NCBI RefSeq assembly: GCF_026226775.1
Contig: NZ_JAKKOD010000001.1
Span: forward strand, 124,001 to 188,000
Source of the DNA: Avibacterium sp. 21-586
GTDB lineage: Bacteria > Pseudomonadota > Gammaproteobacteria > Enterobacterales > Pasteurellaceae
DNA: 64,000 bases
Direction: 5' to 3'
A program made the translations under genes and the position numbers. The stretch's first letter is position 1. Each line of letters opens with the position of its first letter. Under the pieces are notes generated by a model. The model was not told where the DNA came from and ran no database searches. It was given only the letters and a program-made list of their open reading frames with translations. Shown here one piece after another: positions 9,252-19,143 of this stretch.

Positions 9252-10431
9252 TTTGTTTTCCTTCTTTTCTAAATAAGAAGAGATTTTTCCCTTGTTGGCC
9301 AAATAAAGATAATAACATTAGCAACACTAGCATTATGCCAGGGAACGCATAAGTATCTGCTTTAATATTTAATACAGAAAGTATAAATAATGTAGATAAG
9401 GTAAATAACCAACTTCCATTAAACCAATTTAATGCTACTTTACGCACAAAATAAGCAGTAAATAAAAAACAGACTGATAAATAACCAATGCCACCATAAA
9501 GTAATTGGCGTAAAAAACCGCTGTCTGTTAAGCCATAATATTTTCCATTTGGCATAATATATTGTCCATCGCCCCATAATATTTGTTTTAATTCAGGGAT
9601 AAATAAATGACGTTTCATTAATGTGTCTGTTGATGAACTGCTTAATCCTTGATGATTGAGCAAATTAATCAATGGCTCTAATGCGTGAGCAACATAAGGA
9701 TTTTTAGGGTAATAAATGGCCAAGCCTAAACAGAGCAATCCAAATAAGCCTAAAGCTGGTAGGTATTTCCATTTAAAATAAATGCCGATACTAACGATTG
9801 AAAGTAATAAAAACGTTCTGCCTGAAATTAATCCAATACATAAAATCAAGAATAAATACACCGCACTTAATTGATGATGAGCTTTGTTGTAAGCTAACAA
9901 GAAGTGTAATAAAAGAATGTAAAAAGCACTTAATTGGAAGAATGCCGATGACGTAATATTATATAAACGATATTCTTGTTCTGAGCCATAAAAACGTGGT
10001 AATGCAATATGGGTTGAAAGGGCAAGTTCTGTCATAAAACTAATACCCATTAGCGCCGTTATACCGATAACCCATTGAACAATAATACCTATTTTTAAAT
10101 CTCGAATAAGCAGGGTTTTGCCACTGTTATTAAAATAAAAAATATTATAAATACCAATAGCAAAAATAAACAAGATTAAGGTTTTACTATATTGTAATAA
10201 TACAGAATCATCTTGCGTGTGGTGTGCCAACATTGGAATCGCACTTAACGTAATTAAGGCGATAATTGCGATTAGGCTATCTAACGGGATAAAAATACCT
10301 TGTGGGCGTTGTTTTTTTAGTATCTGATAAGCTAAGTAAATGAGCGAAATGCCCCCAACAAAAAATGCCATTCGAAAAAAATGGAATAGCCAAGGGTCAT
10401 AAAGATAAAATAAATTGACTAATGCAGACAT
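9244..10431 (-). CDS. O-antigen polymerase/ligase-like polytopic membrane protein (Wzy/WaaL type)
   Basis: A 395-residue protein made mostly of hydrophobic helices, roughly ten to twelve membrane segments, with one larger polar loop at about residues 250-310 (LINLLNHQGLSSS to YYGLTDSGFLRQLLYGG). This layout is the Wzy/WaaL pattern, in which a periplasmic loop joins undecaprenyl-linked glycan units or ligates them to lipid A core. The flippase gene two positions upstream supports a Wzx/Wzy-style assembly. Whether it polymerises or ligates cannot be decided from sequence. Its start overlaps the stop of the GT25 gene by one base. Confidence 0.75.
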   Translation of the reverse strand: MSALVNLFYLYDPWLFHFFRMAFFVGGISLIYLAYQILKKQRPQGIFIPLDSLIAIIALITLSAIPMLAHHTQDDSVLLQYSKTLILFIFAIGIYNIFYFNNSGKTLLIRDLKIGIIVQWVIGITALMGISFMTELALSTHIALPRFYGSEQEYRLYNITSSAFFQLSAFYILLLHFLLAYNKAHHQLSAVYLFLILCIGLISGRTFLLLSIVSIGIYFKWKYLPALGLFGLLCLGLAIYYPKNPYVAHALEPLINLLNHQGLSSSSTDTLMKRHLFIPELKQILWGDGQYIMPNGKYYGLTDSGFLRQLLYGGIGYLSVCFLFTAYFVRKVALNWFNGSWLFTLSTLFILSVLNIKADTYAFPGIMLVLLMLLSLFGQQGKNLFLFRKEGKQNV

Positions 10432-11204
10432 TATTTTCTACCTTTCAGGTTGCGCTGTATGGCAAGTAATTTTTTCAATGGATATTTGATTAATTTTTGC
10501 CACAAATGATGTGTTATGCTGCCACGCACATTTTCTAAGTTGCTCATTAATTTTGGATTTTCAATAGCCAATAAAGGGCGAACCACTTGTGTATCTAAAG
10601 CAAATTTATTTTCAAATAAAATATAATCATCTGCCAGCCAATAAGGTTTTTCTTCAGCTAAAAAGACGTTTACCGCAGATTTTTTAATTAAATAGGCTAC
10701 CGTGCCGGCAAAATAGTTACGATAAGGATAGGCGTAGCAAAATGGCGATCCTGCGATCTTATGGCGTAAAAATGAAAAGGTTGTTGGATAGTTAATTTCT
10801 AATTCGAAATGATTAAAATCATCAATTTTTGATTGTCCAATAAGAATAATATCAGCCTGAATATTTTCTTTGAGTAAACAATCTAAATGATGTTGAAAAT
10901 CTTGATTAAACAACGCATCATCTTCACAAATTAAACAATATTCATCTTCTTGAATATTTTTATCATTGGCAATTAAGCGATATACGGCCAAATGGCTTAA
11001 TGTACAGCCAATTTCACCTTTGGTCACTTTTCGCCCATAGCGTTGTGAAAACTTCTCTTGATCATAAAGTGCGGTGAGATTTTCTGGTGTTTCTTGCATC
11101 GTATTAATCGCACTAAATAGGGTGAAATCTTGTGTGTTCGGCTGAGCAAAAAAGAGTGCTCGGCGTTGATGATCTTTATCTAAAGAAATAAGAAATTTTT
11201 TCAT
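10431..11204 (-). CDS. Family 25 glycosyltransferase (LOS biosynthesis type)
   Basis: A 257-residue protein of the GT25 family that includes Haemophilus and Neisseria LOS galactosyl- and glucosyltransferases (Lex2B, Lic2A, LgtB/E kinds). Seen are [15 protein letters not shown] at the start, [21 protein letters not shown] (the GEIGCxLSH family signature), [14 protein letters not shown] (the EDD motif) and a late [16 protein letters not shown] nine bases upstream is also in frame; the ATG at 11204 gives the family start. There is no simple-sequence repeat in the coding region, so it does not look phase-variable. The gene sits 15 bases after the flippase. Confidence 0.88.
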   Translation of the reverse strand: MKKFLISLDKDHQRRALFFAQPNTQDFTLFSAINTMQETPENLTALYDQEKFSQRYGRKVTKGEIGCTLSHLAVYRLIANDKNIQEDEYCLICEDDALFNQDFQHHLDCLLKENIQADIILIGQSKIDDFNHFELEINYPTTFSFLRHKIAGSPFCYAYPYRNYFAGTVAYLIKKSAVNVFLAEEKPYWLADDYILFENKFALDTQVVRPLLAIENPKLMSNLENVRGSITHHLWQKLIKYPLKKLLAIQRNLKGRK

Positions 11205-11219
11205 TTTATCCAACTTAAA

Positions 11220-12401
11220 TTAGTTATTCGTTTTTATCGGGAATTTATAATAGTAAATGAGTGAAATAAATAATCTCACTAAACTTGCCCCTATTAACGC
11301 ATAAGCGACCCCATATAACCCTTGATCTTGGAATGCAAAAAATAATCCGACCAAAATAAGAATAGAAATAATCTGACGTGTAAATAATAATACTTGTTTA
11401 CCTAAAATTAGCATATTTTGTGATAATAACCAAGAAAGCCCAGCTAATAATGAATTAATAATAAACAACAATAATACTGGGGCAACTTGAATATAAGCAT
11501 TACCAAAAAATAAATGAATAACAGGTTCGGCTAAAAATGGCACAATTATCACCGCACTTATTCCCATTAAAAGAATAAGCCCTAGCACCCCACGAATACG
11601 ATTTAGATTATTGAGTAAACCAGAATAATAATAATCTACCAGCATATTTATAATACGAGTGAGTAAGGCGTCAAAGGCAATGCAAACTGTATATAAGCCT
11701 AAAGTATAATTTCCCATTAAAGCGACAATTAAAAAACGGTCTAAATTTACTGTTGTTGCGCCAAAGGTTTGTAGCAGGTTTTGTTTTAGCCAATTTTTGA
11801 AGAAATAATTTGGCACTATCCTCTTTATTTCTGCTTTCTGTTTAAATTGTTTTTCTATTTTGCTAAGAGCATAAAGTGCGAATAAAGCTTGTATGCAAGT
11901 TAAAATGGTTAAGAGCTGAACCACTTTTGCTAAATGTTGTTCACCAAAAAGAAAATAATAGCCACCATATAAGCTTACAGCTAAAATCGGTTGTTGCAAA
12001 GAAAGTAAGCGATAAATAGATAAATTAGCGTCAATTTTACTTTTTTCTAAAGTAATCGTAAAAATAGCCGTTAAAACAACATTTAAAATAAATAAATAAT
12101 GGAATGACGTAATATTAAACAATAAAAGCCCAAGGCTGGATACAAACACCGAAAATAATAAAAAGGCAGAAAAATAATAACGCCAATAATGATATTGGTT
12201 ATTACGCATACAAAGGGCGAGAGAAAACCCAACGCCGCCTGTGGCAATGGTTACTACATAGGTTACGGAGGTAATGAAAAGCTGTAATGCACCCCGTTCT
12301 TCTACAGCAAGTAAACGAGCAAGCAAAAAGGAACTCACCATGGTGAGTCCCGTAGTTAATAAAGTGGTGATCAGCAGTTTTGCAAAGGATTTATTCTTCA
12401 T
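11220..12401 (-). CDS. Polysaccharide flippase (Wzx/MATE-like oligosaccharidyl-lipid transporter)
   Basis: A 393-residue polytopic membrane protein with about twelve predicted helices, opening KLLITTLLTTGLTMVSSFLLARLLAVEERGALQLF, which is characteristic of the polysaccharide_synt/RfbX family. It would move undecaprenyl-pyrophosphate-linked glycan units to the periplasmic face. Its start overlaps the end of the pyruvyltransferase gene by 11 bases. Neighbouring GT and Wzy-like genes support the assignment. The glycan itself is unknown. Confidence 0.85.
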   Translation of the reverse strand: MKNKSFAKLLITTLLTTGLTMVSSFLLARLLAVEERGALQLFITSVTYVVTIATGGVGFSLALCMRNNQYHYWRYYFSAFLLFSVFVSSLGLLLFNITSFHYLFILNVVLTAIFTITLEKSKIDANLSIYRLLSLQQPILAVSLYGGYYFLFGEQHLAKVVQLLTILTCIQALFALYALSKIEKQFKQKAEIKRIVPNYFFKNWLKQNLLQTFGATTVNLDRFLIVALMGNYTLGLYTVCIAFDALLTRIINMLVDYYYSGLLNNLNRIRGVLGLILLMGISAVIIVPFLAEPVIHLFFGNAYIQVAPVLLLFIINSLLAGLSWLLSQNMLILGKQVLLFTRQIISILILVGLFFAFQDQGLYGVAYALIGASLVRLFISLIYYYKFPIKTNN

Positions 12402-13383
12402 AAACTTTCACAAAATCAAGGCCTTGCGTCCATTGGCGATAATAACCTAAATTTTTGCCATAGGAATTATCACAAACTTCATTTGGGATTTTTAATAGAC
12501 AAGAAAAAATATGTCCGTGCAATCGGCTTGTTACCACTAAATCATAATTTTGGAAAATGCCTTTACAGCGCTCAATCACCGCCAAACTATGGTGATACCA
12601 TAAATTATTTACCATATTCTTTAGCCAAGGCTGATGAAATTTATTCGCGAGTTTAGCTAATCCGCTACAAATACGTTCATAATATTTATCTTGTGTGGTG
12701 AGAATGTCTTCCCAATCTTTTACTTCAGCATTCGCTGGCAATGTAGCTTGAATATTTTTTTCCAAATGGCTTGCTTCAATATCCTTACGTAAAAAATATA
12801 AGGTTTTTTCTACCGATTTTTGCACCGCACTTTGTTTTTTTAATCTTTGATTTTTTAATAATACTGAACCATAAAGTTGATGCGCCATATCTGGCGATAG
12901 AAAAACCTTATCAGAAAACTGATCTTTCATTAATTGATAAGTCGCCTGATCGCGCGCAAATAAATAGCAGTCTTTATGGGCGGAAAAAATGGCTGCCGAT
13001 TTTTCTTTCGCTTCGGGATTAGAAAAATAAGCAGTTTGTGGCATAACAATGATGCGATTATTCGGAAAAGCCTGCACCAAAGCTTCGCGCATTCCTTGAA
13101 TGGCAGGGTAGAGATCACCGAAATTGCCGCCGCCGTGGCATATTAATGTGGTGTTTGGTTTAACATATTTTTTTACTTCATCAAGATCGAAACTTTGCAA
13201 GCAACGCCTTAATCGAATATTAATTTGATAATCCTGAAAAAACGCTTCTGTTCCCGCATAAATGAGTAAATCCCCCACGTTTAAATGGAGCGGATAATCA
13301 AAATACAGCACATCATTTTTATCCACGATCACATCAAGGATTTGTTTTAAATCTTGTTTAAGGGAAACTAAAATTTCGTTCAT
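12391..13383 (-). CDS. Polysaccharide pyruvyl transferase family protein
   Basis: A 330-residue member of the WcaK/ExoV/CsaB family, which puts a pyruvate ketal on a sugar of an exopolysaccharide or LOS. Visible are FDYPLHLNVGDLLIYAG at the N-terminus, the TTLICHGGGNFGDLYP core, VMPQTAYF, and the C-terminal VVTSRLHGHIFSCLL, with the conserved Arg-Leu-His. It is the first gene of the minus-strand glycan operon, and the divergent elyC gene lies on its other side. Pyruvylation would give the surface glycan a negative charge. The exact acceptor is not known. Confidence 0.85.
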   Translation of the reverse strand: MNEILVSLKQDLKQILDVIVDKNDVLYFDYPLHLNVGDLLIYAGTEAFFQDYQINIRLRRCLQSFDLDEVKKYVKPNTTLICHGGGNFGDLYPAIQGMREALVQAFPNNRIIVMPQTAYFSNPEAKEKSAAIFSAHKDCYLFARDQATYQLMKDQFSDKVFLSPDMAHQLYGSVLLKNQRLKKQSAVQKSVEKTLYFLRKDIEASHLEKNIQATLPANAEVKDWEDILTTQDKYYERICSGLAKLANKFHQPWLKNMVNNLWYHHSLAVIERCKGIFQNYDLVVTSRLHGHIFSCLLKIPNEVCDNSYGKNLGYYRQWTQGLDFVKVYEE

Positions 13384-13535
13384 TGTTAATTATCTTTCCT
13401 ATAAAGCTACTTATCAGCGTAAAGTAGTTATTCTAAAACAGAATGCCCCATAGTTCCAAAAGGATTGATCATCTTTACAAAAGATTACAACCCCTTTATG
13501 CTAAGCGCCAAGTTATGCAACCCGAGACATATTTT

Positions 13536-14276
13536 ATGTATTTACTAACCAAACTTATTACAGCGATCATTCTTCCACCATTTAATGTCTTGATTTTATG
13601 GATTTTGTCTTTATTCTTTTTTAAGAAGTTGAGCTTTATTTTCGGTCTTTTGGGCATTGTAATTTTGTATGTGTTCAGCATTCCTTATACTTCGCAAAAA
13701 TTGCAAGATAGTCTAACAAAACAAGCACCGCTCAGCCTTGCTGATTATAAAACAGCGCAGGCGATTGTCGTGCTAGGTGGTGGTTTACGTGATAGTGATG
13801 AATTATTTGGTAGCCTTGCTGTTCCAGGGGTTCCCCTTGAACGATTACGTTATGCGGCTTATTTATACCAACAAACGCAGCTTCCGATTTTGATTACTGG
13901 CGCAAGTCTTAATGGCAATTCTGAAGCTAAAATAATGGCAAAAGAGCTGCAAGCGTTTTTCCACACACCAACCAGATGGTTAGAAGAAAAAGCGAAAACC
14001 ACCATTGAAAATGCCCAATTTACGAAGGCGTTATTAGAAAAAGAGCATATTCAGCGTATTATTTTGGTCACCAATCAATGGCATATGCAACGTGCAAAAT
14101 TCTTATTTGAAAAACAAGGGTTTAGCGTTCTTCCTGCAAATGTAGGTAAAGGTGTTACGCCGGAAAGTTATGATTTAACGCTAATGCATTTTATCCCACA
14201 AGCCACCGCAATGCCTGCGAATATGCAAGCGTTGAAAGAGTGGCTTGGTTATTGGATAGAACGCTATAAAGATTAG
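13536..14276 (+). CDS. elyC: Envelope biogenesis factor ElyC/YcbC-like (DUF218)
   Basis: A DUF218 protein. E. coli ElyC sits in the inner membrane and is needed for undecaprenyl-phosphate and peptidoglycan homeostasis. Two N-terminal membrane helices (LTKLITAIILPPFNVLILWIL and LSFIFGLLGIVILYVF) precede the DUF218 domain, which contains AIVVLGGGLRD, RLRYAAYLYQQ, ILITGAS and VTNQWHMQRAKFLFEKQG. Three in-frame ATGs are possible (13443, 13515, 13536). I prefer 13536 because it puts the membrane helix at the N-terminus as in the family; none has a strong ribosome site. It diverges from the glycan operon, which fits an envelope role. Confidence 0.82.
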   Translation: MYLLTKLITAIILPPFNVLILWILSLFFFKKLSFIFGLLGIVILYVFSIPYTSQKLQDSLTKQAPLSLADYKTAQAIVVLGGGLRDSDELFGSLAVPGVPLERLRYAAYLYQQTQLPILITGASLNGNSEAKIMAKELQAFFHTPTRWLEEKAKTTIENAQFTKALLEKEHIQRIILVTNQWHMQRAKFLFEKQGFSVLPANVGKGVTPESYDLTLMHFIPQATAMPANMQALKEWLGYWIERYKD

Positions 14277-14310
14277 GGTAATTTATTTCTTTTGGCTAGA
14301 TAGAATAAAA

Positions 14311-14338
14311 AAGCCACTTAATTTTTGTTAAGTGGCTT
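14311..14338. terminator. Bidirectional terminator between elyC and DUF945 gene
   Basis: An 11-base stem (AAGCCACTTAA with TTAAGTGGCTT) and six-base loop, with A-rich sequence on the left, lying between two convergent genes. Confidence 0.8.
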
Positions 14339-14358
14339 GGAGATTAATGAAAATGAAA

Positions 14359-15735
14359 TTAGCGACCCATCATAAATAGCATAATCGCCATTCCAATATC
14401 TCTTTCAGACATTTCTTGATGATTAAAACTTAATTTTTGCTTATCTTTATCCAACAATACGTTAAAGTTAGCATTATCATCTTTTACCGTAAGGAAATTA
14501 TTTTTTTCCATTTCAGCGAGATATTTTTGAACGATACTCTCAACTTCTTGCTCTGATACTTGTTGTGTGCTAGGGTTTACTGCAAAGATATTTTGGACTA
14601 ATTGCACTAAGGCTTTTTTCTCTGATTCTGCATTAATTTTAAAAGTATCAAATGCATCGAAAACTTTTTCATTTTCTAACGCTCTTTGAAATGCTTTGCT
14701 TAAAGCAAATTTTACTTCTGCTTCAAAAGCTTTACCTTTATCATTAAAAAGCTCAAGTTTATCAATATCTAGCACAGGTTGATTGGCCAAAATTTCTTTT
14801 TGTACTTGGCTGATAATCTTATCATTATTGAAATTATGCTCATCAAGTTCATTTAAACGATTTACAGCATTGCCTAAGATATGATTTAGTGCACCTTTGA
14901 ATTTTAATCCTGTAATTGCTTTATTATTAACCAAGATGTTTTTAACATTATAATCAAAATTCACACCAAGAAAGCCATTTTTCTCATTGATTTTATTTTC
15001 AATGTCAATGTTATCTAAAACGAGATCTACATTATTTTCAGACTTATGCAAGGACATTTTTTCAATCGAAATATCTGTATCTCCTTGATAAATATTTTTC
15101 CATGGAGTTGGTGAAATATCACTTTTTCCTTTTAAATTTTCTATTTGTAAATGATCTTTATTATCAACAATTAAAGAAAACTGGCCGATATCAATTTCAG
15201 ATTTTCCATAACCTTTCTGATCAATATCAAATTTTCCGTCTAAGTTCCAAGCCATTTCAATTTGATCAGCCGTTTTGTGAGCTACATCAGAATAGACTTT
15301 TCCTTTGATCTCTTGCCCATAGCTCATTGTTGTTACTGTTCGTAATGGATTTTTGCCATTATCAGCGAAATAAGCTTGAGTATTTTGCGTTTTTTCTACT
15401 TCTGTATCGGCAGAAAATAGGGCAAAAGAAAAGTCATTTAAAGTAATTGGACCGTGGTGAATTTTTCCCACGAAAGGAATTGTTTCATTTAAATCTTCAC
15501 CTTTTATTTCAAGTTGATAACGTACATTAGAACTAAAAAAGCCACGATCTAAAACGGCATCTTTGATTTGTACAGAATAGCCCGTATTGGCGAAAGATTG
15601 CTGTAAATGTTGATTGCTGAATTGAATGTAATTGGCATATTTTTGTTCAGCGATTTTTCCTGTGTACCACGCACCTCCACACCAGGTAGCGCCAAGAATA
15701 GTGATTAATCCAACTGATAAAACTGATTTTTTCAT
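14359..15735 (-). CDS. DUF945 (YdgA-like) envelope protein
   Basis: A 458-residue protein with an uncleaved or cleaved N-terminal hydrophobic segment (SVGLITILGATWCGGAWYTG) followed by a long beta-rich region, which is the DUF945/YdgA architecture. E. coli YdgA is an inner-membrane-anchored periplasmic protein of unknown function. The frame is open 56 residues further upstream, but the ATG at 15735 follows a strong AAAGGAAAA ribosome site and gives the YdgA start. A second DUF945 protein lies on the other side of metF. Function unknown; family membership judged from start, size and texture only. Confidence 0.72.
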   Translation of the reverse strand: MKKSVLSVGLITILGATWCGGAWYTGKIAEQKYANYIQFSNQHLQQSFANTGYSVQIKDAVLDRGFFSSNVRYQLEIKGEDLNETIPFVGKIHHGPITLNDFSFALFSADTEVEKTQNTQAYFADNGKNPLRTVTTMSYGQEIKGKVYSDVAHKTADQIEMAWNLDGKFDIDQKGYGKSEIDIGQFSLIVDNKDHLQIENLKGKSDISPTPWKNIYQGDTDISIEKMSLHKSENNVDLVLDNIDIENKINEKNGFLGVNFDYNVKNILVNNKAITGLKFKGALNHILGNAVNRLNELDEHNFNNDKIISQVQKEILANQPVLDIDKLELFNDKGKAFEAEVKFALSKAFQRALENEKVFDAFDTFKINAESEKKALVQLVQNIFAVNPSTQQVSEQEVESIVQKYLAEMEKNNFLTVKDDNANFNVLLDKDKQKLSFNHQEMSERDIGMAIMLFMMGR

Positions 15736-15847
15736 TACTTTTCCTTTGAAATAAAATTTGCATAAAAATAACACAATTAGCCATAAATCGCAAAAATAGT
15801 AGGAAAATAAAGTGCGGTGCTTTTTTAGAAATTTATATGTCGAAACT

Positions 15848-15873
15848 AAAAATGGGGCTTTTCCCCCATTTTT
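15848..15873 (-). terminator. Terminator after metF
   Basis: Stem AAAAATGGGG/CCCCATTTTT (15848-15857 with 15864-15873), followed on the minus strand by AGTTT. Confidence 0.75.
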
Positions 15874-15883
15874 GTTTAATGAA

Positions 15884-16810
<927 letters not shown>

Positions 16811-16951
16811 ATAACATTAAAGATAAAAGGGGTAGCTGTCAATTCCAAAAATTTCATTATTTTATGAAACAAATTCATAGCAAAGCTCTTATCGCTCGGC
16901 TATAAATCCGCTATACTTCTAAGAAATCAATCCCTAAAGTTAGGAAAGTCT

Positions 16952-18988
16952 ATGAATAAAAAAGTAAAAATTGTTGGTTCATTATCCTTGATTACAGCCA
17001 TATTAGCTTTAGGCGCACAAATTTACACTAATCATAAAATTGATCAAATCCTGCAAAAATTCCCTTATTCGCTGCGAGATAAATTTCAGTTAGATGTGGT
17101 TGAACAAAAGAAAAATTTCTTTAGCCGCGAACTTATTCTCACACTCTCTAATGCTGAATCCAACACATCTAGTGAAATTATTCAAACAAAGCTCACCGCA
17201 CTTCCTTTTGCCGTACTTGCAGATTCAGCCCTTATCCCAAGCTTTGTAAAAGAATTAAACAAAAATTTTAAAGTTACTATTGATAAAAATAATATCACAA
17301 GTAAATTTTCTGTTATTGGAGATTATTTCCAATCAAATATTGATACCCAATTTCGTGATCTCACCAATAAATCACAAACATTGATTATTGATCTTAACTT
17401 TGAACCTAAAAGCCACCTAATGGAACTTCAAGGCCATTTATCTGGCTTCAATTATGATGCAAATTCAAAAATTAACGATTTAACAGCTAGTACTACACTT
17501 ATCCCTATCCCTATTGATGATACTCAATATGATATTGAAAATGTTTCCATTCAACTTAAAGAAGGTGATATTTATTTCTTAAATGGAGATAATACAAATA
17601 TTAAACTACAAAAAGTAGATTATAATTTAGATAAATCATTATCTGGTAGTAATTACAACTTAAGTGCTAAAATAAACGCCGATGGAATAATTATTACAGA
17701 TACAAATCCTAAACATTCTACAATTCAGTTAAAAAATGTAGCACTTCAACTTGCACAAAAAGACATTCCAAATCAATTTAGCTATGCAAAATTATTGCAT
17801 TTGCTTAACGATAAAAATGAATTAAACAAGGTCGAAATTATTAATCAGTCTTTGGATTTATTATTTAAAAATAAAGAAAGTGAAGCGAGTTTTAATTTTG
17901 AAAACTTAACCTTAACACATAAAGAAAAAGATAAGAACACTTCTTTTAATAACTTCTCGTCTTCTTTTAAAGGATCTTTTGCTGACTTATCAAACGTGCA
18001 AAGTAACTATGCCCTTACATTAAAATCTTGGCAAAACAGAGATGATAATAAACATTTTCAAATCAAAGGGATACAATTGGAAGGCGATAATAAAAATGTC
18101 AATCTGGCTATGCAACTAGAATTATTAAAATCAAATATTCAACTATTTTCAAAAGCCAACTCGCCAGAAAGTAAACAAGAAGCTAAGCAATTAGAAAAAG
18201 ATAAAGTCAACTTTATCTCTATCTTAAAAAACTTGGCACAAGATTATAATCAATCACAACAAGCAATATTTAAAATAGATGAATTTATTTTGGGTGATGA
18301 TATTATGCTTAAAGGAATAGAAATTGGTGCAAGTGGTGCTATTTCTGAAGATAAGCAAGATAATGAAAATATTGAGCTTACCCTAGCAAGCTATGTAAAT
18401 AAAAAAGAGCAGTTCCAATTGAGAAATGGGAAAATCAGCCTTCCATTGACAGCAACAAATGTAGGAGCGATTATACCTTTAAATATTTGTAATAATATTA
18501 TCTATCAAGCAGTCTGCACTAAATATCTTAGTGTAAATGATTATACTGACTTAATCATTTATCCGCCAATTAAAAATATTGCAATTAATATTGAGCAGGC
18601 AACATTAAGTGGTGAGTTAGATACTTATCCGTCCAGTTTAGCTACCTCGTTTGAAGGAACGCTGAGTTTAAAATCAGGAATTTTACAAGAGCAAAAAGAT
18701 AAAAGATCTTCCGCTTTATTATTAAAAAAATGGAAGAATACAAATATTGGTCTTTCTTTCACCTTTGACAATAAATTATTCAAAGAGAATTTATTGAAAG
18801 ATAAAAACTCAACTTCGTGGTCATTAATTAATGATTGGATCAATCCTGAAGGGCAACTTAATCCTTATTTAAAAGAAAATGGTGATAATTACACTATTGA
18901 AATAAAAAAAGAAGGGGATCAAACTTGGATTAATGGTGAAATATTCCCCACAACCAATGAAGAAAATTTAGCCCCAGAGCAACAATAA
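16952..18988 (+). CDS. Large DUF945-like protein
   Basis: A 678-residue protein with an N-terminal membrane anchor (IVGSLSLITAILALGAQIYT) and a long lysine- and asparagine-rich, beta-repeat-like body, similar in texture to the DUF945 protein on the other side of metF (for example FDNKLFKENLLK and KYLSVNDYTDLI near the C-terminus). No catalytic motif can be recognised. It is about 220 residues longer than its neighbour. It probably faces the periplasm. Composition is AT-rich but uptake signals occur within it (near 17202), so it is not obviously recent. Function unknown. Confidence 0.6.
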   Translation: MNKKVKIVGSLSLITAILALGAQIYTNHKIDQILQKFPYSLRDKFQLDVVEQKKNFFSRELILTLSNAESNTSSEIIQTKLTALPFAVLADSALIPSFVKELNKNFKVTIDKNNITSKFSVIGDYFQSNIDTQFRDLTNKSQTLIIDLNFEPKSHLMELQGHLSGFNYDANSKINDLTASTTLIPIPIDDTQYDIENVSIQLKEGDIYFLNGDNTNIKLQKVDYNLDKSLSGSNYNLSAKINADGIIITDTNPKHSTIQLKNVALQLAQKDIPNQFSYAKLLHLLNDKNELNKVEIINQSLDLLFKNKESEASFNFENLTLTHKEKDKNTSFNNFSSSFKGSFADLSNVQSNYALTLKSWQNRDDNKHFQIKGIQLEGDNKNVNLAMQLELLKSNIQLFSKANSPESKQEAKQLEKDKVNFISILKNLAQDYNQSQQAIFKIDEFILGDDIMLKGIEIGASGAISEDKQDNENIELTLASYVNKKEQFQLRNGKISLPLTATNVGAIIPLNICNNIIYQAVCTKYLSVNDYTDLIIYPPIKNIAINIEQATLSGELDTYPSSLATSFEGTLSLKSGILQEQKDKRSSALLLKKWKNTNIGLSFTFDNKLFKENLLKDKNSTSWSLINDWINPEGQLNPYLKENGDNYTIEIKKEGDQTWINGEIFPTTNEENLAPEQQ

Positions 18989-18999
18989 TTGCCCTTATT

Positions 19000-19038
19000 A
19001 AGTGCGGTGAAAAAATTGACAAAATTTCCACCGCACTT
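19000..19038 (+). terminator. Terminator built from an inverted pair of uptake signals
   Basis: AAGTGCGGTG (19000-19009) pairs perfectly with CACCGCACTT (19029-19038), and a T-rich stretch follows. Inverted uptake signals used as terminators are well known in Haemophilus. Confidence 0.85.
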
Positions 19039-19051
19039 TTTCTCTCTTTAC

Positions 19052-19079
19052 TTTACAAATTGCAAAATCCCCCTACAAT
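19052..19079 (+). promoter_or_regulatory. Likely trhP promoter
   Basis: TTTACA (19052-19057) and TACAAT (19074-19079) with a 16-base spacer. Transcription would begin near 19086, leaving a leader of about 58 bases that contains the anticodon-arm-like hairpin. Confidence 0.5.
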
Positions 19080-19112
19080 AATTGCCTTTACGCATTTACC
19101 TTGAGTGAATGC

Positions 19113-19127
19113 CTGACTTGTAATCAG
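19113..19127 (+). promoter_or_regulatory. Hairpin identical to the tRNA-Thr(UGU) anticodon arm in the trhP leader
   Basis: The stem CTGA/TCAG encloses the seven-base loop CTTGTAA. In tRNA numbering this is C32-U33-U34-G35-U36-A37-A38, a UGU anticodon loop. From memory the same 15 bases form the anticodon arm of E. coli tRNA-Thr(UGU), one of the tRNAs whose U34 TrhP hydroxylates. It ends 16 bases before the trhP ATG. The rest of a tRNA is absent. Confidence 0.45.
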
Positions 19128-19143
19128 ACACAAAGAGAAATTT

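Noticed and set aside
10431-11204. Phase-variable LOS glycosyltransferase
   Set aside because: No tetranucleotide or other simple repeat is present near the start of the gene, unlike lic/lex genes.
19086-19143. Decayed tRNA-Thr gene before trhP
   Set aside because: Only the anticodon arm matches; D-arm, T-arm and acceptor sequences are absent on both sides.
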